A stretch of 57,168 nt of DNA from Bacteroidia bacterium. Lineage in GTDB: Bacteria; Bacteroidota; Bacteroidia; AKYH767-A; OLB10. The notes beneath the pieces are model-generated. The model was not told where the DNA came from, did not search any database, and worked only from the letters and a program-made list of their open reading frames with translations. Both the position numbers and the translations under genes were made by a program. The stretch lies in assembly GCA_016788185.1 (NCBI GenBank), contig JAEUTF010000033.1, positions 1 to 57,168 on the forward strand, given 5' to 3'. Shown here in pieces: positions 50,838 to 57,168 of this stretch. Each line of letters opens with the position of its first letter. The stretch's first letter is position 1.

Positions 50838-52307
50838 ATGTCTGACCGGACCTTCAATACATCGTTCAGCAAAAGCCAGCTGCATTGGTTTTATGCGCTG
50901 GTGATCCTGTTTGGCGCCTTCCTGACCTGGGGGATCCTGAAGGGAATGATGTTCATGGCCGGACTTCCCGTGGTTTTTCTCATCCTGCTGCTCATGGTGT
51001 TCAGGCTCGACCTGATGGTGTTTTTTGCCATTCTGGTTACACCCTTTTCACTCAACCTGGCCCATACTTCTGTCGGCATAGGGGTCAGTCTGCCTTCTGA
51101 GCCTTTGATGTTCGCGCTTTTCCTGGTGTTCTGGCTGAAAGTATTTCTCGACGGTGGTCTTCCGCTCAAAATGCTCAGGCATCCGGTCACCATCCTCATT
51201 CTGATTCATTTGTTCTGGTACACGCTGACTACATTGACCAGCAGCATGCCGCTGGTTTCATTCAAATCAACACTTGCCCGTTTTTGTTTTGTCAGTGTAT
51301 TTTATTTCATGGTATTGCACCTCTTTTCAAAAAAAGAGAACATCAGGAAATTCATCTGGTATTATACCATCCCCCTGCTCATCATCATTGCATACACCAT
51401 CACCCAGCATGCGCTGGCCGGCTTCAGTGAAGATGCCGCACACACGGCCATGGTTCCGTTCTACAACGACCATACGGCCTATGCCGCCGTCATTTCCTTC
51501 TTCATCCCGGTCATGATTGCCTTTGTATTTGATCCGGAATACAGCCGCCGAATCCGGATTGTTTCGGGTATCATCCTGGCGATACTCATTACCGCTACCG
51601 TTTTATCCTATACCCGGGCCGCCTGGGTGGGATTGATCGCCGCTCTTGGCTGTTATTTCATTTTCATTCTGCGGATAAAATCCGCTGTAATTTATGCCGG
51701 CTTTGCCATGCTCCTGGCTGTGTTGTTCATGTTCAGAACACAAATCACCATGCAACTGGAAAGTAACGAGCAGGTATCGTCTGACGATTATGCCTCGCAT
51801 GTACAATCCATTGGCAACATCTCAAGCGATGATTCCAATATCGAACGCCTCAACCGCTGGGCCTGTGCCCTCCGCATGTTTGCCGAACGACCCTTTTTCG
51901 GATTCGGACCCGGCACCTATATGTTCAAATACGGAGCATTTCAGAAGTACAGTGAGCGTTCGGGCATCAGCACCAATTTTGCGGAAGGCGGCGGTTCACA
52001 CAGTGAATACCTGGGACCCTTGTCGGAGCAGGGATTCATGGCTCCGTTGATATTTATCGCCCTCATCGTTGCTGTTTCACAAAGCACTTCCAACTACCTG
52101 AAAAGAAGCCGCAACAAATCAAATAAAATGCTTGCAAGAGGTGTTTTGCTCGGCCTGGTGACTTATTGGGTACACGGCGTTCTGAATTATTTTCTGGACA
52201 CCGAAAAGGCCTCTGTCCCTTTCTGGGGCTTCATCGCCATTCTGGTGGCGCTTCAGATTTTTGAAGAAGAAGATACAGAAACGGCTACGGAAGAAGCCGG
52301 CAGCTGA
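50838..52307 (+). CDS. O-antigen polymerase/ligase family (Wzy_C) protein
   Basis: A 489-residue membrane protein with about ten to twelve helices. The large periplasmic loop carries the Wzy_C/WaaL pattern: SYTRAAWVGLIAALG before it, NRWACALRMFAERPFFGFGPGTYMF within it and GSHSEYLGPLSEQGFMAPL after it, with the conserved Arg and His. It polymerises or ligates surface glycan. The ATG at 50838 comes seven bases after the Wzz stop; the frame upstream overlaps that gene and is not conserved. Its 3' end overlaps the convergent phosphatase gene by 23 bases. Confidence 0.88.
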   Translation: MSDRTFNTSFSKSQLHWFYALVILFGAFLTWGILKGMMFMAGLPVVFLILLLMVFRLDLMVFFAILVTPFSLNLAHTSVGIGVSLPSEPLMFALFLVFWLKVFLDGGLPLKMLRHPVTILILIHLFWYTLTTLTSSMPLVSFKSTLARFCFVSVFYFMVLHLFSKKENIRKFIWYYTIPLLIIIAYTITQHALAGFSEDAAHTAMVPFYNDHTAYAAVISFFIPVMIAFVFDPEYSRRIRIVSGIILAILITATVLSYTRAAWVGLIAALGCYFIFILRIKSAVIYAGFAMLLAVLFMFRTQITMQLESNEQVSSDDYASHVQSIGNISSDDSNIERLNRWACALRMFAERPFFGFGPGTYMFKYGAFQKYSERSGISTNFAEGGGSHSEYLGPLSEQGFMAPLIFIALIVAVSQSTSNYLKRSRNKSNKMLARGVLLGLVTYWVHGVLNYFLDTEKASVPFWGFIAILVALQIFEEEDTETATEEAGS

Positions 52308-53529
52308 GCAAGGTCACATCATCGATGGCATCGGTGTTCTTTCTGAATTCGTTAAAAGTATCCAGCACCCGGAAATGCAGGTCTTTCATGGTATATGCAT
52401 CCTCGTTCTCGCGGATCATGTCCATCAGAATCTCCAAACCAAAGATGTCCCCTCTTTCATTTTCCTGCTCAACAATTCCATCGGTATAACAGAAAAGGAT
52501 GGAATTCGGATGAATGTAAGCCATGCCCTCCTGAATAAAGGGCAAATCCTCAAACATTCCCAGCCCGGTAGTCCCTTTATCCAATACTTTAAACTCACCG
52601 TTCTTGTAGATGAAAGGAGGGTTTTGCCCGGCATTGACATATTTCAGGATATGCGTTTTTGAATTCAACACCGCGACAAAAGCCGTGATGAATTTTTCAC
52701 CTTTCGCGCTTTTGTTTACACTCTCATTCAATTCCGTCAGCAGAGAACTGAGTGAGTCAAAGTGATGCGCCTTGGCGTTCAGGTTCGCCTGAAAATTGGA
52801 CATCAGCAAAGCCGCGGAAATTCCCTTGCCGGACACATCGGCAATGCAGATCAGCAACTCATCCTTGTTGAGTTGAATGTAGTCGTAATAATCACCCCCG
52901 ACCTGCTGATGCGGCAGATACGTGGCCGCCAGATCAATTTTTTTATCCTCCGGCAGGTGTGAGGGGAACAGCATGGTTTGCATGCGGGCCGCCAGTTCCA
53001 GTTCACGCTGCATTTGTGCCTGACGGATGGTATTTTTTGTCAGTCGCTTGTTTTCGATGGCCACCACGATGATGTTCGTAATGGTATGGATGAAAGGCAG
53101 CACTTCTTTCAGGTTTGGAATCTCATCGTTCTGAAGATCCCCGATGAAGGCATAAGCCAAAGCCTGTTCATTGTGATTCACCGGAATGATACTGTCGAAG
53201 CCGTGCACCCATGAAGGCATGTGCACATTGTTCAGCTGCAATTCATTCAATTCACCAAAGCGGGTCTCCAGATCTTCCAGCAGGAAGTCGTCCGGAACCC
53301 CGTACGCCAGCATTTTCTGCCAGCGGTGTTCGTGAATAAACAAGACCAGCTTTTTCACTTTGAGCTGATCGCGCATCACAATTTCATAAATTTCGAAAAG
53401 CTGAGCAGCAGGCACATTGTAATTGATGGCCTTGGTGATCTGTAAAAGCCAGTGCAGCTGCAATTTTTTCACATGCAGTTCTGCCTCGTTTTTAATCTCC
53501 CTGCTCAAGGGGTGCTCCATCGGTTTCAT
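52285..53529 (-). CDS. SpoIIE-type PP2C serine phosphatase with N-terminal sensor-like region
   Basis: A 414-residue protein. The N-terminal 160 residues look like a GAF-type or related sensory domain (LHWLLQITKAINYNVPAAQLFEIYEIV). A linker helix with QRELELAARMQTMLFPSHLPE leads into the SpoIIE/PP2C domain (about 195-414). Metal-binding aspartates are in GGDYYDY (211-217), IADVSGKGISAALLM (229-243), YTDGIVE (348-354) and DDVTLLSC (403-410). Such enzymes dephosphorylate anti-sigma-factor antagonists in partner-switching cascades. The start at 53529 shares bases with the lpxD stop (ATGA), so the two are coupled. No anti-sigma or antagonist gene is nearby. Confidence 0.9.
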   Translation of the reverse strand: MKPMEHPLSREIKNEAELHVKKLQLHWLLQITKAINYNVPAAQLFEIYEIVMRDQLKVKKLVLFIHEHRWQKMLAYGVPDDFLLEDLETRFGELNELQLNNVHMPSWVHGFDSIIPVNHNEQALAYAFIGDLQNDEIPNLKEVLPFIHTITNIIVVAIENKRLTKNTIRQAQMQRELELAARMQTMLFPSHLPEDKKIDLAATYLPHQQVGGDYYDYIQLNKDELLICIADVSGKGISAALLMSNFQANLNAKAHHFDSLSSLLTELNESVNKSAKGEKFITAFVAVLNSKTHILKYVNAGQNPPFIYKNGEFKVLDKGTTGLGMFEDLPFIQEGMAYIHPNSILFCYTDGIVEQENERGDIFGLEILMDMIRENEDAYTMKDLHFRVLDTFNEFRKNTDAIDDVTLLSCRLLP

Positions 53530-54455
53530 TTCAGTTTTTCAAACAATTCCGGCAAGCGGTTAAGCAGCGCCAGTTCCTTCATCTTCTCACGGGCTTCCTT
53601 CACCGGACTGCCAAAATACACCGTATCGCCCTTAATGGATTTGGATATTCCGGATTGTCCGTAAACGATGGCACCGGCACCCACGGTAAGATCTTTCTGA
53701 CAGCCCACCTGGCCCCAGAAAATCACATTGTCTTCTATGTTCACACATCCCGCAATGCCCACATGGGCCGCAAAGAGACAGTTCCGGCCGATTACGGTAT
53801 CGTGGCCGACATGAACATGGTTGTCGAGTTTGGTACCTTGACCGATCACGGTATCCGAAGAAACGCCGCGATCGATGGTACAGCATGCGCCTATTTCAAC
53901 ATGATCCTGCAACACTACCCGACCACAGGAATGCATTTTATCATAGAATTCGGGCCGACGTTTGTAATAAAACGCATCGGCACCGATGACGGTATTGGCA
54001 TGAATGATCACATTGTCGCCGATCACGCAATGCGCATAAATCACGACTCCGCTGTGGAGGATGCAATTTTTACCGATCACCACCTCCGGTCCTACCGAAA
54101 CATTGGGCTGAAGCACGGTCCCCTTTCCGATTTTTGCGGAGGGATCGATGGCCGCAGAGGAAGGAACGAAAGGCATAAAGCGACGGCACAGGTAAACGTA
54201 ATCACGAAAAGGATCATCGCTGAAGATCAAACCCTTGCCGGCCGGTGCTTCCACCTCCTTGTTGATCAGAACAAATGTTGCGGCCGAATGGAGGGCCTTA
54301 TCATAATACTTCGGATGATCTACAAATGTAAGATCGCCGTTTTCAACACGGTGAATTTCGTTGATCCCGCTGACTCTGGCCTCCGGATTACCGATGACCC
54401 TGCCGCTGATCATTTCTGCAATTTCTGCAAGCGTTGGTGAATGGGTTAATTTCAT
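53526..54455 (-). CDS. lpxD: UDP-3-O-acylglucosamine N-acyltransferase
   Basis: A 309-residue LpxD, which adds the N-linked hydroxyacyl chain during lipid A synthesis. The N-terminal uridine-binding domain (about 1-100) includes GVIGNPEARVSGINEIHRVENGDLTF read over residues 19-44. The left-handed beta-helix follows, with hexapeptide repeats such as VVIGKNCILHSGVVIYAHCVIGDNV (126-150). The likely catalytic His is H218 in HVGHDTVIG. The C-terminal helix is VKEAREKMKELALLNRLPELFEKLK. A promoter-like TATTTTTG lies 11 bases before the ATG. Bacteroidota often carry a second LpxD-like gene; which one this is cannot be told here. Confidence 0.9.
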   Translation of the reverse strand: MKLTHSPTLAEIAEMISGRVIGNPEARVSGINEIHRVENGDLTFVDHPKYYDKALHSAATFVLINKEVEAPAGKGLIFSDDPFRDYVYLCRRFMPFVPSSAAIDPSAKIGKGTVLQPNVSVGPEVVIGKNCILHSGVVIYAHCVIGDNVIIHANTVIGADAFYYKRRPEFYDKMHSCGRVVLQDHVEIGACCTIDRGVSSDTVIGQGTKLDNHVHVGHDTVIGRNCLFAAHVGIAGCVNIEDNVIFWGQVGCQKDLTVGAGAIVYGQSGISKSIKGDTVYFGSPVKEAREKMKELALLNRLPELFEKLK

Positions 54456-54466
54456 AGCTTAATATA

Positions 54467-54474
54467 CAAAAATA
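54467..54474 (-). promoter_or_regulatory. TAnnTTTG element upstream of lpxD
   Basis: Minus-strand TATTTTTG (54474-54467) is an exact match, with a TTG 24 bases further upstream. The predicted start is near 54460, giving a leader of about 5 bases. Confidence 0.5.
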
Positions 54475-54634
54475 CATATTAAAAAGAGCTTCGTATTTCA
54501 AATTCAGAAAGCTATCAACAGCAGGGCCCTAAAAACCGGAATCGGGGATTTCAACAAACTATGCCTGATATCTGCTTTCTAAAAATGTCAATTGTTCTTG
54601 TTCTGCGCAGGAAAGCGCAGTTCCTTTGGGTCCC

Positions 54635-55087
54635 ATGTTATCCAAAAAGGCCAAATATGCACTGAAAGCTCTGGAATTTATTGCGGAGCACCGCGAAGAA
54701 GGCCCCTTGCGCATTGCTGAAATTGCTGCTGAACAAGGTATTCCACAAAAATTTCTGGAAGCCATCCTGCTGGAACTCCGGAAAGATGGCTTGCTGCGCA
54801 GTAAACTTGGTAAAAGCGGCGGCTATTTACTGAACAAAGACCCGAAAGATATCCGCTTAGGACATATCATCCGGCTGATGGATGGACCGATTGCTTTGGT
54901 ACCCTGTGTTTCGTTCAAGTATTATGCCCGCTGCGAAGAATGTCCGGATGAAGCGACCTGCGGACTACGGCAGGTGTTTGGTGAAGTACGGGAAGCCACC
55001 AATCATATTTTAGACCATGTCAGCCTGGACGATGTTTTGCACCGCAAGCGGCTTTTAATACGCAAGGCTTCCAGGAAGAAACGTTGA
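54635..55087 (+). CDS. Rrf2 family transcriptional regulator
   Basis: A 150-residue winged-helix regulator of the Rrf2 type. The N-terminal helix-turn-helix reads MLSKKAKYALKALEFIAEH, LRIAEIAAEQGIPQKFLEAILLELRKDGLL, and the wing RSKLGKSGGYLLNKDP. The cysteine cluster CVSFKYYARCEECPDEATCGLR holds the residues that carry an iron-sulfur cluster in IscR and NsrR. It is likely to sense iron-sulfur, NO or redox state. The ATG at 54635 is used; a TTG at 54626 is in frame. No regulated partner is adjacent. Confidence 0.93.
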   Translation: MLSKKAKYALKALEFIAEHREEGPLRIAEIAAEQGIPQKFLEAILLELRKDGLLRSKLGKSGGYLLNKDPKDIRLGHIIRLMDGPIALVPCVSFKYYARCEECPDEATCGLRQVFGEVREATNHILDHVSLDDVLHRKRLLIRKASRKKR

Positions 55088-55273
55088 TCAGACTTTTCAA
55101 GCACTCCCTGATTACCGCACCACGAAAAATTCTCATTCCATTTTTGTACGTTGCAGTGTACCTGAAGCAACTTCAAAACAGGAGATGCCTCACGAGTTTG
55201 GCTTTTCTGATCATGCAGGTCTATTGAAATGGTTCTATTACTTTCCGCAGGCAATAACCGATATGGAATCATA
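55088..55273. other. Intergenic region between convergent genes
   Basis: About 185 bases after the Rrf2 stop. I see no gene, promoter match or repeat, and no terminator for the Rrf2 gene other than the hairpin at 55285-55312, which is oriented for the minus-strand gene. Confidence 0.4.
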
Positions 55274-55312
55274 TAAAAAAACAGGGGGTGCTGATCGAAT
55301 GATCAGCACCCC
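55274..55312 (-). terminator. Intrinsic terminator after the DUF4397 lipoprotein gene
   Basis: GGGGTGCTGATC (55285-55296) and GATCAGCACCCC (55301-55312) form a perfect 12-bp stem with loop GAAT. On the minus strand it is followed by a U-run (plus-strand A-run 55275-55281). It lies about 20 bases past the gene's stop. Confidence 0.9.
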
Positions 55313-55331
55313 TCTGTGAGCTTTTCAGGAA

Positions 55332-56030
55332 TCAGTTATTTACGATCAATCCGGCACCCAGTGCCTGCGTACCCGCTCCGGAAACAAATCCTTTGGCATA
55401 GACGGTATAAATCTTACCTGCGGTCAGGCTGATGTTCGGCAAGGGCAATACCACTGTAGAGGTTCCGGCCAGGCGCACCTCGAGGTTGTAGGTTGCAGCA
55501 TCCAGCGGCGTGAACGCCGTGAATTCTTTAAAGCTCTTGTTGCCGAAGACCACTGCTCCGCCGGCCAGGGCTACATCCACTGCGGGTGCATCCGGACTCA
55601 GATGGATGAAGCGGACGTGGGCCTTACCCGCCGCCGGCGTGGTCAGGTCATCGGTCAGCACCAATGGCGAGATGTTACTGACACTGTCGACCGCAAACAC
55701 CGAATAGGCTGTTTTGGCGGCTACTGTGATATCCGCATCAATCACGCTCACCGAAGTGCCCGCCGGATTGATTTTAACGTTGTAGGTGGCTGGATTGACG
55801 CTAAAATACCCTGCAAATCCGGCATACTCCAGATTCGTCTGGTTCAATTTATTTCCATTCAGTAAAACATCCACACCGGGTGCATCCGGTGATGTATGCA
55901 CAAACATTAAGCTGCCTTTGTTGGAGGTGCTTGGACTGGCGTTGTCATCATCATCGTCTTTGCAGGATGAAAACGAAACCATGCTAATCATTGCAATAGC
56001 CATCATGGCCAAAATCTTTCTGGTGTTCAT
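55332..56030 (-). CDS. DUF4397 lipoprotein, probably surface-exposed
   Basis: A 232-residue lipoprotein. The ATG at 56030 gives a signal with lipobox FSSC; the Cys is followed by KDDDDDN. This fits the lipoprotein export signal described for Bacteroidota surface lipoproteins (Lys followed by two or more acidic residues). The mature part has two DUF4397 repeats, each starting with a V-R/M-F-x-H-x-S-P-D-A-P motif: LMFVHTSPDAPGVDVLLNG and VRFIHLSPDAPAVDVALAG. These are beta-sandwich domains of unknown function, often in extracellular proteins. It is divergent from typA. Confidence 0.92.
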   Translation of the reverse strand: MNTRKILAMMAIAMISMVSFSSCKDDDDDNASPSTSNKGSLMFVHTSPDAPGVDVLLNGNKLNQTNLEYAGFAGYFSVNPATYNVKINPAGTSVSVIDADITVAAKTAYSVFAVDSVSNISPLVLTDDLTTPAAGKAHVRFIHLSPDAPAVDVALAGGAVVFGNKSFKEFTAFTPLDAATYNLEVRLAGTSTVVLPLPNISLTAGKIYTVYAKGFVSGAGTQALGAGLIVNN

Positions 56031-56128
56031 TGGAATATTGGGTTTAGAGTTTACGGACATAAAACAGCCGTTCTGCGAATTTGTTTATCCCAACCACAGA
56101 ATCATTTCCTGATCACGGGTAAAAAGCG

Positions 56129-56136
56129 TAACTTCG
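56129..56136 (+). promoter_or_regulatory. Candidate -7 element for typA
   Basis: TAACTTCG differs from TAnnTTTG at one base. The predicted start is near 56143, giving a leader of about 63 bases that contains the inverted repeat at 56162-56176. Confidence 0.35.
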
Positions 56137-56161
56137 CATTGAATTTTACACAAAATAAATA

Positions 56162-56176
56162 TATTGATTATCAATA
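56162..56176. promoter_or_regulatory. Inverted repeat in the typA leader
   Basis: TATTGAT (56162-56168), one T, then ATCAATA (56170-56176): 7-base arms about one centre base. It could be a binding site for a dimeric regulator or a chance AT-rich palindrome. Confidence 0.3.
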
Positions 56177-56205
56177 AGATAGTCGATATCACAGCTTCTC
56201 CTTCC

Positions 56206-57168
56206 ATGCAATCCATTCGCAACATTGCCATTATTGCCCACGTTGACCACGGAAAAACCACCCTAGTTGATAAAATTTTACACCAGACTGAACTGATCCG
56301 GGATCATGAAAAATCGGGAGAACTGATTCTGGACAACAACGATCTTGAACGCGAAAGGGGGATAACCATTATCGCCAAGAATGTTTCCGTTCAATACAAA
56401 GGCACCAAGATCAACATCATTGATACGCCCGGTCACGCCGATTTCGGAGGGGAAGTGGAGCGCGTCATGAACATGGCCGACGGTGTTCTCCTGCTGGTGG
56501 ATGCTTTTGAAGGACCCATGCCCCAGACACGTTTCGTACTTTCCAAAGCGCTGGAAATGGGTAAAAAAGCCATTCTGGTCATTAACAAGGTAGACAAAGA
56601 AAATTGTCGTCCGGATGAAGTACACGAAAAGGTATTTGACCTGTTCTTCCACCTGGATGCCACCGAGGATCAGCTCAATTTTCCGACTGTATACGGTTCC
56701 TCCAAGCAGGGCTGGATGGCCACCGACTGGAAGACTCCCGGTACCGATATCACCCCCTTGCTGGATACCATCATCGACTATTTCCCCGCACCTGCCGTGG
56801 TGGAAGGGACCCCACAGTTGCTCATCACTTCTCTTGATTTCTCCACCTATGTGGGACGAATTGCCATCGGTAGAATCAGCCGGGGCACGCTGAAGGAAAA
56901 CCAGCCTGTTACCCTGATGAAGAAAGACGGCAGTGTGAAGAAGATGCGCATCAAGGAAGTATTTGTTTTTGAAGGATTGGGCAGACGAAAAACGACCGAA
57001 GTAGGCTGCGGAGACATCTGCGCCATCACCGGTATTGAAGATTTTGACATCGGCGACACCATCGCTGACTTTGAAAACCCCGAAGCACTCACCCCGATTG
57101 CGGTGGATGAGCCCACCATGTGCATGTTGTTTACCATCAACAACTCTCCCTTTTTCGGTAAGGAAGGA
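56206..57168 (+). CDS. typA: Ribosome-associated GTPase TypA/BipA (5' part)
   Basis: The first 321 codons of BipA/TypA, open to the right edge; full-length proteins have about 600 residues. GTPase motifs are [17 protein letters not shown] (G1), RERGITI (G2), [17 protein letters not shown] (G3) and [11 protein letters not shown] (G4). Domain II starts near 205 ([23 protein letters not shown]), and the fragment ends in domain II to III linker sequence. TypA is a translational GTPase that helps 50S assembly and cold or stress growth. The ATG at 56206 matches the family N-terminus. Confidence 0.96.
   Translation, partial: MQSIRNIAIIAHVDHGKTTLVDKILHQTELIRDHEKSGELILDNNDLERERGITIIAKNVSVQYKGTKINIIDTPGHADFGGEVERVMNMADGVLLLVDAFEGPMPQTRFVLSKALEMGKKAILVINKVDKENCRPDEVHEKVFDLFFHLDATEDQLNFPTVYGSSKQGWMATDWKTPGTDITPLLDTIIDYFPAPAVVEGTPQLLITSLDFSTYVGRIAIGRISRGTLKENQPVTLMKKDGSVKKMRIKEVFVFEGLGRRKTTEVGCGDICAITGIEDFDIGDTIADFENPEALTPIAVDEPTMCMLFTINNSPFFGKEG

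Noticed and set aside
1-57168. Defence island, prophage or integrated element
   Set aside because: No nuclease, integrase, transposase, phage structural gene or reverse transcriptase is recognisable, and core genes are spread through the whole window.

Overview
The window is chromosomal DNA of a Bacteroidota bacterium. The evidence is two large secreted proteins with type IX secretion C-terminal sorting domains (35919-37757 and 43410-46085), a TonB-dependent receptor with a carboxypeptidase-regulatory-like N-domain, a GEVED domain, DUF4153, DUF4397 and DUF2400/TIGR02757 proteins, a lipoprotein with a surface-export-like Lys-Asp signal, and repeated matches to the Bacteroidota -7 promoter element TAnnTTTG. 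I found no tRNA, rRNA, CRISPR array, insertion sequence or clear prophage. Most of the window looks like ordinary core genome carrying lineage-specific exported proteins.

Layout. 1-460: gene-poor edge with a possible partial reading frame and a diverged direct repeat. 494-4007: a TIGR02757 protein, three overlapping genes for small exported proteins, and a proline/alanine-rich exported protein. 4008-4504: no recognisable gene. 4554-13124: FKBP isomerase, uvrB, three further genes and uvrA on the opposite strand. 13240-15010: two overlapping thioredoxin-fold genes and a small exported protein with a triplicated TonB-box-like motif. 15299-15973: an NAD(P)-binding protein. 16113-20707: a tight operon of TPR protein, phosphosulfolactate synthase (ComA), rhodanese, DedA and AroE, followed by a DUF6580 membrane protein. 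20761-22590: a YCII-like protein, then Mrp/ApbC and a NifU domain. 22621-26628: a 1335-residue PAS/GAF sensor kinase. 26713-30344: MORN-repeat protein and TonB receptor. 30415-34040: priA and corA. 34296-35767: methyltransferase and ZIP transporter. 35919-37757: T9SS cargo. 37880-41988: DUF4153 protein, S4/Hsp15-like protein, family 2 glycosyltransferase, outer-membrane barrel. 41991-43277: queA. 43410-46085: T9SS cargo with near-identical 351-bp repeats. 46185-48294: two exported proteins and rnhB. 48349-52307: flippase, chain-length regulator and O-antigen polymerase/ligase. 52285-54455: SpoIIE-type phosphatase translationally coupled to lpxD. 54635-57168: Rrf2 regulator, DUF4397 lipoprotein and the 5' half of typA.

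Functional themes are excision repair and replication restart (UvrA, UvrB, PriA, RNase HII), iron-sulfur assembly (Mrp, NifU, Rrf2), envelope polysaccharide and lipid A synthesis (Wzx, Wzz, Wzy, LpxD), and export and display of proteins at the cell surface.

The strongest leads are: a histidine kinase whose ATPase half looks intact but whose phospho-acceptor histidine region is replaced; a secreted protein with three TonB-box-like motifs; a ComA-rhodanese gene pair with plausible sulfite chemistry; predicted promoters that place transcription starts on the start codon of several genes; and a near-identical tandem repeat array in a secreted protein. None of these is a proven new system. All names rest on reading motifs by eye, without database searches.
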